Of a stretch of 64,000 nucleotides of DNA, positions 26,417-38,849 are shown one piece after another. Each line of letters opens with the position of its first letter. The stretch's first letter is position 1. Origin of the DNA: Annona cherimola (taxonomy: Eukaryota > Streptophyta > Magnoliopsida > Magnoliales > Annonaceae); contig CM059977.1 of NCBI GenBank assembly GCA_030490835.1, forward strand, positions 17,403,335-17,467,334. The letters are read 5' to 3'. Position numbers and translations under genes: made by a program. A model generated the notes under the pieces. That model saw only the letters and a program-made list of their open reading frames with translations, was not told where the DNA came from and did not search any database.

Positions 26417-27974
26417 TGATAACTCGTATTTTTACGAGTTATCATGGCCCATTTCAGACTTGATTCGTGCGTTAGTTCGAGAGATTAGACTTAGTTTGCA
26501 TTCATTTAGCTTAATTTTCATTCGCTTTGCATTTTAGAAGCATTAATTAGCTTTTAGGCATTTTTAGCATTATTTAGTTTTTTCATCTTTTACAGGAAGG
26601 ACGGGACATATGAAGGCAAAGCGGACGAGTTGAATGCAAGCTAAGGTAACCAGAGGCAGATGGATGGCGCCTAGGCGCCAACCATTGGCGCCCAAGTGCC
26701 ACTCTACGTGCCTTTGCCATTTTTCAACAAAAATTCAATATACATGTGGCTTCTAGAGAGTTGGCGCCCAGGCGCTAGGCATGATCAGCCACAAGGTGTT
26801 AAGAAGAAGCTCCAAGCAAGAACAGTCCAGGGAGTTGGCGCATAGGCGCCAGTGCATGAATTTTTAGGGTTTGCAGAATATGTCCAAGTTGCCCAGCATA
26901 CAGGAAGTTGACGCCTAGGCGCCAATAAGCATCCGTACGCTAATATTCCAGTGTAAGCGGTGCAAAAGGGAGATATAAATAGTTCCTAGGGGTTCGCGCG
27001 CGAAAAGGAGGAAGAGGGGGAGCCCAGAGGCGAATTGCTAAGTATGAGAAAGGGGAAATCAAGATTAAAGCACGGATTGAAGAGAGGATTCAAGCCCTGT
27101 TGGTGGAAACCGCCGGAAAATAGTTTTTTCTTATTCTTTCTAATTTTTCTTTCTATGTCTTTATGAATACTTTTTATATAGATGTAATGGATGTTGGATT
27201 CATATCTTTGAACTAAACCTCCATTAGATGGATAGTTAGGATGAATTGAATTCTAAATTGTATTGTTTTTTTGGTTCTTAGAATATTCAGGAATGAATCG
27301 TTAATTTTATATATGATTGTGTATGATTTACCTTTGCATGTGTGGATTTAATAATTTTTACAATATTAGCTGCCTCGTAAGATGATTTAATTGCTTAATT
27401 TATCCTTGAAAGAGGAAGATCGTCGCCAGATCCATATGCAAAGCATAGGTTTCTACCTTTGTGTAAGGAGAGTTGTTTAACGGATAGGAATATACCATTA
27501 AACCCTGTGTAGTCATTATACAAGTTATGAACTTATCAATTTCACTTTATTTAATAATATGAAAACATAACACTTAAATAGGGTGTAATTAGCTTTATAT
27601 ACTGTTAGAAGACATATATAAATATATATGAACTTGGGCTAGTAAATTCATATGCAATCTAGTTAAAAAGAACCAAAGCAATATAGTTTAGATTCAAGGA
27701 TTCCGATCTATCCATCTGCTATCGCTGATCAGAAAACCCGTTTCCAGTATCCAGTAGACTCACATCTCTACTCTGATTTCTCGTTGCAATCGTTAGTTTA
27801 ATTGAACCATAAAAACTCAAAAATTTTCACTCACTGAAAGCAGTTTAACTAATTAATAATTCTGGTTAACAATTCCTCGTGGGAACGATACTCTACTCAC
27901 TCTTTATTACTTAACACAGCATGTATACTTGCGTAAATAGCGAGCAATTTAATATACATATACGCAGCTCGTCA
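26417..27974 (+). mobile_element. Nested solo LTR with palindromic TGATAACTCG start, 1558 bp
   Basis: Starts with the palindrome TGATAACTCGTA..TACGAGTTATCA and ends TACGCAGCTCGTCA, flanked by perfect 5-bp duplications GTCAA (26412-26416, 27975-27979). GATATAAATAGT near 26972 is a probable TATA box. The segment TCCTCGTGGGAACGATACTC near 27873 is typical near the 3' end of plant Tat/Athila-type Gypsy LTRs. Four GGCGCC-rich motifs lie between 26660 and 26925. It inserted after the outer LTR, so it is the younger of the two. Confidence 0.85.
26660..26925. repeat. Four spaced GGCGCC-type palindromic motifs within the nested LTR
   Basis: Near-palindromes GGCGCCTAGGCGCC (near 26665), TTGGCGCCCAGGCGC (26761), TTGGCGCATAGGCGCC (26834) and TTGACGCCTAGGCGCC (26907), spaced about 73 bp for the last three. 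They lie upstream of the putative TATA box. Confidence 0.8.
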
Positions 27975-30514
27975 GTCAACAATTTAATCCATATTTCAGC
28001 GTGTTAATTACCCTTAATTATCACTGCATTTAGGATATTTTTATGAGATTTAATTCCACTAATCGTAGGTTCTCAAATCAGCAACTTTGGAACCTATTTT
28101 TCACACGTTTAACGTGTCTTTTGACACATAACCCTAAATAGTTTAATAAATTCGAATTTTCAGCAATTAATCCAACTTTTATTAATCCAAATATAGGGAA
28201 TTAACACATGTTTAACATTCATGAATTAAAACCCCTCAAAACAGCAAGTTGCTTAACCGTTTCGGGTCCCGTTTTCACTCCATTTATACATCGTTTCATA
28301 AATCCATAAAAATTAGATTTTGAGCTTATTTTCCCAAATCATTTTGGGCATCAATAATACATTAACCCTAGGGTATTTTACCCTACATAGCATTCACAAA
28401 TCAAGCAAACCCATTTCCATAGCATTTTTAACTTAAACATGAAGAATTCGGGTCATAAATGTTGCTTTGCATTCCATATTTTCTAAAATTCATGATTTAA
28501 GTTCAAATCAACATATGTTTTGTAGTAATACATGATTCACAACCTAAATATATCATTCATATAAAACAACAACTTGACATGAGAATTCAAAATTTAACAA
28601 GTTGAGTTTTCCACTCAATACATACTCTAAACTTCATTTTCAGCATCTAAAACATGGAAATTCATTCCTAAAGCTTAATACCAATTCCATATTCAATCAA
28701 AGGTCTGTTGAATCATCATTTAAGAATTCCATAAGCATCCATTTCATATTCAAATTTTGGAGTTAAAACTCAAGGTAATCAACTCAAAACAACACATATA
28801 CTTACTTGGTTTGTGCACTCCAAACCCTAAACACTTAGAGATGATTTCCTCCACCAATTTTCCTTCTTTTTCCCTTGCTTTTCCTTCTATTTTTCTCTTC
28901 CTTTGTTGGCAAAAAATGGACGTGAGAGCTGTTGTTGTGCTTGGGGTGAAAATCCAACACTTAGAAAATTTTCCAAAGTCCATTCCACGTGAACGTGCAT
29001 GGCTTTATAGTGCTGGATATGATCTAGCTGTGGGCCCCACCTTTGCTGGGTTTCTCCACACAATTAAATGCTTGATTATCCCCTTCATGTGCTGGCTATT
29101 TTACAGCCAAATAAAATTGCATTTTACCATTTTTGAAAAATCAAAAATCTGTTTTTAATCAAAACCGTCCAACTGTTCAGCTAGCACGTCTATTGTTGCT
29201 GCCCATTTGCATATTTTTTCTTTTTTTATTAATCTCCGTTTAAGGGTAAAACATACACCTAATTAACCTTTAATTCATGCATTAATTTGGTATTAAAAAA
29301 AATTAACAAAATGGCAGCAAACCGGCATCTCCATGCACATTATTTGCCCATCAACTGTCCACGTTTTCTTTCTCTCCCATTCAGTTGTATTTTATAATTT
29401 CTTTTGCAGGGAATTTGTATGATTGAATGCATATTCTTATGGCCCTATATGTCAGCAATATGTGGACATATTTTTAAAAATAAAAAATTTAAAAATGAGC
29501 AGCAATACAGCCCATGGACGTTCCTCATATGCCACCTTACCTATGCTCATGTTGAGCACTTGTAGCTCCATCACGGTAGACATTCATTGTTGGGATTTTA
29601 TTTGGATTTTAGCATTTCATAATAATACATAAAATACCCTAGAAATGAGCTGCATTTGATACCTAATTTTCCATTAAATTCATGTAATTATTCCATGTAC
29701 TCTAGCATTAAATGAATGGTACTTTTGAGGTGCAATAGTCAACCATGCTCATCTTTTTCAATACAGATATTTTCTTAATATTTTAAGCTTAATCTAAGCC
29801 ATCCAAAATGTGCATCTCATAATTTCATTCAACCGTTTTAAATTTCATCTCAATCCGATGTTCCTAGCTCAAATTATAGCTGTTTAAAGTTAACAGTTGA
29901 AATTGAGATGTGATCAATAAATCATTATACTCATTTCATCAAGAATTTTCATAACCCAATAATTTCATAATACCAAGCCCAACATCATCAACTACAATTT
30001 CAAATTTCACTTGAATCCGCTTTACAGGCGTTGAGTTATGAATTTTCTAATATTTTTCCATTAAACTTGTCAATTATCACACCAATGCTCATAATTCATT
30101 TTAAATGAATTAAAATGATTTTCTATGATGTATTTGCACATTTAAATCAACAACAATTTACTCTAATTCCATTGTCCCATATTAGCTCAAAATAATTAAT
30201 CACATTATTATTGCTAATCCTTAACCCTAATGGCAGTAATTAGCAAAATCACATAAATTATTCATAATTCATTAATTCATATATAAATGTCATATACATG
30301 ATTAATGTATACATATGGGTTCTACATGGGTTGAGTTTCACAGTCTTAGTGCTTGTTTGTAAATCAGCTGAGATGATTGTAATATAATACCCATAAAAAA
30401 ACTCACTTATAATCCTCGCAGATGGCAGCCTCCGTGACCTTCATTAATTTTTTTCAAGCGTGGGCTCAAATTTCATGGAACTAATTACAACTTTCATGAT
30501 CACCTTATCTTTAT

Positions 30515-30980
30515 TTTTATGGCGCTTTTGAATATACCTATTAAGTTTAATCTTAATTTCAAATATATCAATGATATTTTTAAAATTTTAAATATATTTA
30601 TAATATTTATATTTAATTCAAAAGATGCTAATTCTACCAGTTGACAATGTTAATTAATATTTGAATTTACGAATGTGCCCATCGAATTTAGGACAATATT
30701 AAAAAAATTAATGTCATAACTCACTATCGTACTAATTACACACGAGCTCTAAAGTTTGAAGAGCTCAAATTTCTTATCTTTCTATTTTATTTTATCTTTG
30801 ATTATTTTACAGCAAATGTGTTTTAGACGTTTACAAAAATGTAACTAAATTTTTTTTATGAAATGAACGTTTTTAGAATTAAATGCAAATATAATAAGTA
30901 TATTTAAGATTTTGAAAATATTGTGGGCATATTTAGGATTAAAGCCAAATATAGTAAATATATTTAGGAAAAGCCCCTAT
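30515..30980. repeat. Internally repetitive CCAAATATAC family, copy 2
   Basis: Contains GAATATACCTATTAAGTTTA and AATTTCAAATATATCAATGA on the left, and inverted AGTATATTTAAGATTTTGAA and AGTAAATATATTTAGGAAAA on the right, around a loop with a few non-repetitive words. Confidence 0.55.
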
Positions 30981-33589
30981 TTTTACTATTAATGAATTTT
31001 ATTTGAATCATTGTATATGAAATTACTTATTTAATTAGAAAAATAATTTTTTATTCAAATAGAAGATGTATATAAGATGTATATAAGCCTCGTTTAGTAA
31101 AAGAGTAGAATCAAAGTTATAGAACTTCTCGATTTATATATTAGTTTTAAAGCTATTAATTTAGCATATAAACCGTTTAAATACTCTTTCTATATGAATG
31201 AATCATTTTAAAAGTTATTATAATATTCAATGCATCTATGAATAAATTGAACTGTTTTCTAACACTACACACATAATTACATGTGTTTTTAAATTAATAA
31301 AGCCAAAGTTTTGAACACCAGACCATTGCATAAATTGATTTTAGGGTCAGTTCTCAATTCCTCCGGTTAAACTGCAGTTCGACTACAGTGAAATCCTTTA
31401 AACTAGTGTACCGGGTTATGAACAATTATTCACAGTCAGACCGTGAGGTTCAGATCTGTTTTCAAAACTCAGCACAAAGCTTAATCCAAAACTCTGGTTC
31501 AAATAAATTTTAATTTCGTGATAAAACAAATGATGTGTAATAGTGCAACAGGTTGAATTTCGATTTCCTCGTCGAGGTAGGCACAAATAAAGAGGTTCAT
31601 AGATGTAATTCCAGGAAAGCGGTTACATAGAGTCAGGACCCACTTCAACTATTTCACCGCATTTTTTACTTGCGTGGTCGAAATGGTAGGTATTTCCTGG
31701 TTACGTCGCGACTCGCGAGTGGGATGAGGAGATTTGATTTCCGGTTAGTTAAATACTTCACAAAGTCAATTATCTGTATTTTATTTACTTTTATACGATT
31801 TTCGCAAAGTCAATTATCTGTATTTTATTTACTTGTATACATTTTCCGTCGCTCTCATCGGATCCCGTCACCAGAAATCTATCAAATGATCCGGCCTTTA
31901 AGTTGACTTTTTCGTGGACGCCTACCGAGGGCAGTGGGCACTGACCGTTGCCGTTGGAGAACTGGTCTGTTACAGCTATTTTCGCGGGGTAATTACAGCA
32001 CACGTCCTTGAAAATATATATAATTGTGAATTGGCATGGGTGGTAGGTATGAAGGACAATGATATTACACATACACTTGTTACTTAGCTAAGTAACAATT
32101 ATATATTTTATATTTTTAATATTTTTAATTTATTCCTTGTTTATGAAGGCATAAGTATATTTAGTTCATATATCGAAATTGGTATGTTTATTTTATAAGT
32201 TTTTAAAATAAAAATTTTACAATATTTTATATGCGGACTGCAAGATATGTGATAATTTTTTATTTTTGAAACTTTAATATGAGGTTTTAGTATAGAGGAA
32301 TTTGCACGTCAACCTTATGTTTCATATTTATAATAAAGTTCCAATCGAATACATTCAGTTGCATTGAAACTTTAATATAATTGGGTGAAAATTTTATTTT
32401 TGATTTTTATAAAATTATTAATCTTTGTGTATTTAATTTAGTCATTTTGAAAATGACTAAAATACCTCAATAAATACATAAGCAGAATTTTAGATTAATA
32501 GTATAATAAAAAAATTTAAACAAAATGAAAATGAATTTACACTCCATTGCACTAAAGTTTCAACCTAATCTGAGGCAGTGAATAAAAGATTTTCATTAAA
32601 TTCTTCAAATTCTATAAATTCGTAGTTCATTAAGCCCTTAAACTGTTAATTGTTCACGATGAATTTTCAAAATATACTTGGAATAATTTTATCCGAATTA
32701 GAGAAAACTTTTTAAAATCCCGCGGGCAAAAATATCATCTCAAAATTGCCATAAAATAGACTTTATGGAGGCATGGAACCCATTGATTTTAAATTGGCGT
32801 ATTTACAACTTAAATTTTTTTTTTAATGAGAACTCCTTAAGTTTATTTAATTAGAAATTTAATCTTGTATTTTTGAATATTTGAAAAAATAATCTCGAAG
32901 TTTTTAAGTTTTGTAAAAATAACAGTAGGCACAAATATAGTTAGAAAATAGTCGTTTATAATTTCCCAATGAACAGACTTTCTAGAAACTTTTATAGAAC
33001 TTAAAATTTTAAGAGTTATTTTTGCAAATATTCAAATTACGAATTAAAAAATCTAACTAATTAAATATAGAGAGTTATTTTTGCGAATATCTTTAATTTA
33101 CTTGATGTTGGAAGATATTTTTAATATGTTTTATACATTTTCAATTACAATAAAAACTGTAATATTTTTCTGTTAACGTTAAATAGATTAGTTTTCTGCC
33201 AGTAAGATCTTGGAATTTTCCATAGTAAATAATTTCTACAAGTTTTGTTTTAATATTACAGTGAATGAACATAAAAAGTACATTTAAAATATGAAAATCC
33301 GAGATATATATTGTAGAAGATAGAATTATATTTTAAACATAACTTTCTATATTTTCTATCACAACATCGGAAAATTAAACCCTATATTAGTTTTTGTGGA
33401 AATTTTTAAAATATTAAAGCAACAAACTCACAAATTAATCTAAGATTCTCTGCATAAAAAATTATTTCAAGATATTTTCTTATATTTTATATCGTAACAT
33501 GTTGAAATTAAAATTTTAAAACTTTTAACGGGGAAGTCTTCAAAATGTAAAATATATAAATTAACATGTTTAGATTGATATCGTTATTT
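30981..33589. other. AT-rich intergenic DNA, no gene seen
   Basis: Apart from the 46-bp duplication and a moderately GC-rich patch near 31570-32050, only diverged AT-rich sequence. The frames there (31670-31906 plus, 31791-32072 minus) overlap on opposite strands and match nothing I know. Confidence 0.5.
31756..31846. repeat. 46-bp direct tandem duplication
   Basis: Two copies of CAAAGTCAATTATCTGTATT then TTATTTACTT.TATAC, almost identical, within a somewhat GC-richer stretch (31570-32050) that has no recognisable gene. Confidence 0.85.
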
Positions 33590-33804
33590 GGAGAAAAAAT
33601 AAGGAAAAAGTTTAGAAAGGGTGAGAGAGCGACGTAAGATTACAGAAATAATGGTTATGAATAAATGAAATAAAGTTAAAATAAATAAGATAATTGTATC
33701 AAAATTTATTGAAAAGTAATATAGTTGTATGAAAAATAATGCATGAATTGTGAAAAAACTTTGATAACTTTTTCACTTTTTTTACATGTTTATCAAACAC
33801 ACCC
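33590..33804. mobile_element. Tourist-like MITE copy, partly degraded
   Basis: The right end ATCAAACACACCC followed by TTA is typical. The interior keeps AAATAAAGTTAAAATAAATA and GAAAAGTAATATAGTTGTAT. The left end is not clear. Confidence 0.5.
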
Positions 33805-34344
33805 TTAGGGATGTTTTAAAAAACAAAAAATTATATTTTAAGTTATATTATTATAATTTTATTATAATATTAAAAAATTAATTCTACAACTAGTGTATGT
33901 TTGTTTGTAATGGAATGTAAATGGGGAATAAGAACGCAAAAATAACCCCTAATTACACTATTTTTCAATTTACCTTTATATTTTAATTCTTTTATCTTTT
34001 TTATTTTGCATTTTCTCACATGTCTGCACACTATTTTATCTATTTCATCTATTTTTTTGTATTCGTACTTTATTTTTATCATATCCATTTCATTTTCTAT
34101 TTATCATTCTCATTTTCCTCGTCTCAAATGGACCCTTAGTTATCACTGGAATTCTGTATTTGTTAAATACCAATTATCATTGAAATTTTGGGTCCATAAA
34201 TTTTGAAAAATATGACCATAATTAATTTTTTAAGAAACAATGTCATATCATGTCCCTCTTTATCGGCTCTCGCCTTTTGCCTTTTGTATTTGTACACTTC
34301 TTTTGAATAGACTTTCAGCATCCTTTCCCTTTGATCTAATAAAG

Positions 34345-34745
34345 TTAGAGGATTAATTTTAAATATACTTATTATATTTACCCTTAATCACACATGTACC
34401 CATTAAGTTTGAAATTTTCAATATATATCTATTAAGTATAGTGAAATTTCATTTATACTCATACCATCATGCACAATTAAAAATCACCATGATTCATTAT
34501 TTGAAATGTCTAAAATGCTCCTTATTGTTTAATAATAATAGTCATACAACTATAATAGAAGTTGAATAATGTGATGAGAACTGTCATACAACATTCCGGG
34601 CGTCAACTGTCATACAACATTCCTAACTGTCATATTAGGCAATTTGAAATTAATGAAATATTTAATGGATATATGAAAAAGTTTTAAAACTTAATAAATA
34701 TATTTGTAATTAAAGACGAATATGATGATATATTTGAAATTTACA
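34345..34745. repeat. Internally repetitive CCAAATATAC family, copy 3
   Basis: Left half AAATATACTTATTATATTTA and ACCCATTAAGTTTGAAATTT; right half GTTTTAAAACTTAATAAATA and GATGATATATTTGAAATTTA in inverse sense. It also holds a repeated AACTGTCATACAACATTCC. Confidence 0.5.
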
Positions 34746-34794
34746 CAAGCCGGGCGTCAACTTCTACCGCCTTCCAGTTACCTCCGTTAACATC

Positions 34795-35060
34795 GGAACC
34801 CAATCCAGTGTACCCGGGTGCATTTAGCCTCAATGCACCCGGGTGCACTGCACCTATAAAACCGAAAATGCCACTGATTTTAAAAAATCTAAAAAAAATA
34901 TCTAAAAGTCTCCAAAAATAGTAAAAATTGATACATATGTTAAATAAACCTAGATTAACCATTGTATAAAAAAAATTCAAAAAAAAATAAAAATAAATAG
35001 GTGCAGTGCACCCGGGTGCATTGAGGCTGAATGCACCCGGGTGCACTGGATTTGGTTCCC
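34795..35060. mobile_element. MULE-type MITE with long termini built of CACCCGGGTGCA palindromes
   Basis: Inverted termini of about 60 bp (34795-34856 and 34999-35060), each with two CACCCGGGTGCA palindromes (one mutated to TACCCGGGTGCA) separated by a TTNAGCCTCAA spacer. The flanks GTTAACATC (34786-34794) and GTTACATC (35061-35068) look like a 9-bp duplication with one base lost, which points to Mutator-type transposition. 266 bp, no ORF. Confidence 0.75.
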
Positions 35061-35364
35061 GTTACATCCGCCTACAACGAAGATGCGTGGCAAGCCTCAC
35101 GCGCGGCGTACGATGAGCAGTGCCGACTGCCGAGGAAACATCGCAACGAACCCGTTCAAAGTGACTGTCAATCAAACAGTGTTCCTCCGGTATAATTTAT
35201 AAGACATTGTTTTCAAGGGATCGTGCGGAAGAATATTCAAATTTATTATTGTTATTAATTTTATACGCAGTGATATAGAATATGTTGACTGCAATTCCCT
35301 GATTTGAAAGCCGCGTATCTTCCGCTTGCCGTCTCATTTTGGTTATAAACGTACAATAAATTTT

Positions 35365-35755
35365 TAAGGTACCTTTTCAAATATATCAATAAGTTTAGCC
35401 TTAATTCTAAATATACTGGCAACGTATTTAAAATATTAGATATACCCACTATATTTATATTTAATCCCAAAATCTCTCATTTTATAAAAAAATGATAAAA
35501 TGAAATAAAAATAAAATGAAATTAATGCTCTCCAAATTTAGAACTCACATAAAATTAGGATATTAATGAATTCTAGCATTCAATGTTTTCAATATTGTCT
35601 TAAATTTGAAGGGCATGTTAGTAATTTTATATATTAGCTAACAGCATTAACTCATGGAATGAGCATTTTCGGAATTAAATGCAACCATAATTAGTATATT
35701 TGAGATTTCGAAATGCTGTAATATATTTGAGATTAAGGTCAAATATAATAGTATG
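35365..35755. repeat. Internally repetitive CCAAATATAC family, copy 4
   Basis: Left half AAATATATCAATAAGTTTAG and TAATTCTAAATATACTGGCA; right half AGTATATTTGAGATTTCGAA and GTAATATATTTGAGATTAAG, inverted. Non-coding. Confidence 0.5.
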
Positions 35756-36680
35756 AGTATTAATAGATTGGATTAGATGAGGTTAGAGTCTAATCATTAT
35801 CATAACTTATTTAAAAAATCTTAACCTTAATCTATTTGTTAACATATTTAAAAATTTCAACTCTAACATATTTACAATACATTTAATAAATGAGCCGGGA
35901 GTTGTTAACGAGTTATGTATATATGTTGTAAATAAGTCAAAATTAAGCTAATTTAAAGTTAAGTGTGTGTTATTTATAATTATTATGGTGAATTAATTTA
36001 TACTAATGGGATACATGATACAATTTGAACTTCATCAGACGAAGAGTATATATTTGATGCCTAAAGAAGATAATGACTCGGTGAGACTGCAACGGAGAGA
36101 GGTGGCGACTGAACAAGACAGGTAAGGAGAGAACAAAGAGAGAGAAATAGAGAGAGATGGATACAGGAGCAATCAGAGACACGAATAGACAGAGCAAGAT
36201 GGAGGGAATGAGAGAAAAATAAAAAAAGTGAAAACAGGAAGAGAGACAAAAGGGAGTCTGTTAAAGAGAGAGGGAAGAAGAGAGATAGATGCAGAAAAAA
36301 AGAACCTTACTATGGACACTTGTAGACAATGGTAAGTACAACACACTACAACATGATAGTCTGGAAGACGATATAAAGTTGTAGATTGGAAAGAGAAAAA
36401 TAAAAAATTGAAATGAAAAAAAATAGATTTAGGATTTAGAAAATATATATACCCCCTCTTAACATGTTATAAACGGGTTGATGGGTTAAACAAATTAAAT
36501 GAGTTACTAAATAAGTTAATGGATTATAAAATCTCAACCATAATCTGTTTATTTATTTAAATAATTAAATGAATTGGTGAATCATAAATCATTTATTCAA
36601 AAATTTCAATCCAAAACTATTTATAAACAGGTTGAATCGACAAATTAATGAGTTGATCATAACCATTAACACCTTTATGC
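35750..36680. mobile_element. Second copy of the GGTGTTAATGGTTATG element, inverted
   Basis: Ends GATCATAACCATTAACACCT and aligns to the reverse complement of the copy at 20890 over several hundred bases. It includes the GA-rich tract at 36100-36300. Confidence 0.5.
36100..36300. repeat. Purine-rich GA low-complexity tract
   Basis: About 200 bp dominated by GAGA and GGAGAG words on the plus strand. Leu/Ser-rich frames on the minus strand are artefacts of it. GA tracts can bind BPC-type factors, but no gene is adjacent. Confidence 0.8.
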
Positions 36681-37011
36681 AACAACTATATTTAAAAAAA
36701 GTCAATTTTTATGATTACACTATTTATTTATAGTAAATTTATCAAGTACATCGACCAAAAAAAGGAAGTCACACATATATTTGAATGGTTATATCTATTT
36801 TAACTACCATATTTTTTTTTATTCATATATTTTATTTATTTTCTCACACAGTGTACTATTTATTTCAACTTAAAAGCTCCAATAGATGAACTCTCGTGCT
36901 AGAGCATGAACATGTGCGGGTTTAACCTAAATATAGATTAACGTGGCCTAAACGATATGTAATTTAGATTCAAATATATAAATTTGGAGTTATCAGAGTT
37001 TGAGATATTAC

Positions 37012-37292
37012 GGGTGTGTTTGGCAATTGACAAAAAATGTCAAGTTAAAACTTTTCGATCTAAAACTTTTAACTCTCTATAACTATCATATTTTTCAATC
37101 ATTTTTTCACATTTTCCTATACAACTACCCTACTTTTCAATCATTTATACACAACTATCCACACAACTAACTTATTTATTTTAACTTTATCCTCTTTACT
37201 ATTTATCATTACCTCTATCATATCACATCATTTAATAAATTTTACTTTTCAAAACTTTTCATCAAAAGTTTTATACATTACCAAACACACCC
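37012..37292. mobile_element. Tourist-like MITE with TAC target duplication, 281 bp
   Basis: Termini GGGTGTGTTTGGCAATTG and CATTACCAAACACACCC are inverted, flanked by TAC on both sides. It is the same family as the copies at 22908 and 46620 and among the best preserved. Confidence 0.85.
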
Positions 37293-38306
37293 TACATATA
37301 TACATATAAAAGATAAAATTTGTAAAATTAAATAAAAAAATATGAGGGACCAACTAGTCCTATGCAAATTCCATATATACCCAAAATTTGCTCATAATTC
37401 TACTTATAATTACAAATTTTTAAAAATCCTCTTGTACTCACAAATTTTACTTCAAATTTTATTTATACTCATACCAGCGGTGACTTGTTAAATAGATTGT
37501 TAGCCATGTGTAAATGACATAAATGCTCATTCGTCATCCCCTAAAATCTAATGCATCTGCCCTAATTTCCGCCACCTATTTTGGTTAGCCATTTTTGCCA
37601 TCCATTTCATCCTCAATCATAGTCATCAACTCAATAAAAAGGTAAATTTCACATATAATCATGAATTTTAGCCTTAATTTCATTTATACCTATGAATTTT
37701 TAAAATTGCCAAATACACCAATGTGTTTTGCTTAAAATTTTAATTATACCCACAATATTATAGATCTATTAAATCAGCTGTCAACCCTCCTGTAAAAGGA
37801 TGAATATGCTTAAGTTCTAATGTAATTTAAAGTTAATTTATTCAAAGTTAAAGATTCATATTCAAATAATATATGATGTTATAGTTGTAGAATTATTAAA
37901 AATTCATTAGAATATGAAGTTTAGCTATAAAATCATAATTAAGGATGAATATATTCGTCATTTCACAAGAGGCTAACGGGCTCTAATGACATGAGTATAA
38001 GCAAAATTTTAGGCAAAATGCATAGATATATTTAAAAATTTTGAAAGTTCATAATTACACGCGGAATTAAGGTTAAAATTTATAAATATACGTTAAATTT
38101 ACTTTAGCAGAATTGGAGATTTGGTGGGTTTGGTGCGCTGTTTGACTAGAAGAGAAAGCATGAGAAATTGGACACTTTGAAAATGTTATAATATTAAAAA
38201 ATTGTCATCTTACAAGTTAGCTAAGAGTGACCGCGGGATAGGCATAAGTGAAGTTATTAGCCAAATTTGTGGGGTACGAAATCAATTTTTGAAAAATTTG
38301 AAATTC

Positions 38307-38307
<1 letters not shown>

Positions 38308-38346
<39 letters not shown>
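38308..38346. repeat. (TA)n microsatellite about 500 bp upstream of squalene synthase
   Basis: An uninterrupted TA dinucleotide run of about 39 bp. The Ile-Tyr runs predicted in both strands here are artefacts of it. Length polymorphism is likely. Confidence 0.95.
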
Positions 38347-38351
<5 letters not shown>

Positions 38352-38520
38352 TATGGCAAAATCCGTGGGCATGCGTGAATTCACCGACGGCCCTACAGCC
38401 GACAAGTTTCTGCCCTAAAATCTTACATTCCATCCCAAAAGACAGTTTACTGTATACCCCCGAGTCAAACGCACTGCCTCCCGATTCATATGCGACTCAT
38501 GGCGGAAATAGTTGGATATG

Positions 38521-38849
38521 ATATTCCACGACGCGGCTTATGAGCATGATAAATAGCCGGAGTAGCATCCAGCAAGTGATTCATCCGCTGGCTTTCTGCG
38601 TCCCTGGCAGTTGCTCACATGGCACTAGGATAGTAGGATTTTTCTGGTGCAATCCGCTTGGCGTTTGCCAGCTGCAACTTGGGAGTGGGAACTGCGGTTG
38701 CGCTTGCGTCTATCCTCGCGCAAGTAGATTCGTCCCCGTCTCCTTCGTCGCTGTTCCGTGCGGATCTCTTCCCCTGTTTCATAGAAGCGGCGGGGGAGTA
38801 GAGGATTTCCCTCTCCAGCTGCTATCTTCTCGGGCGTCGGAGCCGGAAA
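38521..38849 (+). promoter_or_regulatory. Proximal upstream region and probable 5' leader of squalene synthase
   Basis: This GC-richer stretch lies directly before the squalene synthase start and contrasts with the AT-rich DNA beyond it. A TATA-like GATAAATAG lies near 38550. The ATG at 38850 (GGAAAATGGG) opens a protein that matches the plant family from residue 1, which decides the start. Open frames across this stretch are chance products of the GC content. The transcription start cannot be fixed from sequence. Confidence 0.45.

Larger units (their letters stand above)
24794..30342 (+). mobile_element. Large solo LTR, TGTGACGCCCC type, interrupted by a nested solo LTR
   Basis: Starts TGTGACGCCCCAAAACTGAG and ends GGGTTGAGTTTCACA, with perfect 5-bp duplications GTCTT at 24789-24793 and 30343-30347. 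Without the nested insertion it is about 3.99 kb. The TGTGACGCCCC start and this length are typical of Tekay/Del chromovirus LTRs (Gypsy). There is no internal gag-pol, primer site or second LTR, so it is the product of LTR-LTR recombination. The frames inside (for example at 28757-29158 and 25838-26035) do not resemble proteins. Confidence 0.85.

Noticed and set aside
28757..29158. A 133-residue ORF that starts like a signal peptide
   Set aside because: It lies wholly inside the 24794-30342 solo LTR, and the hydrophobic start comes from CT-rich LTR DNA.
36003..36249. Leu/Ser-rich minus-strand ORFs resembling membrane segments
   Set aside because: They come from a GA-rich low-complexity tract.
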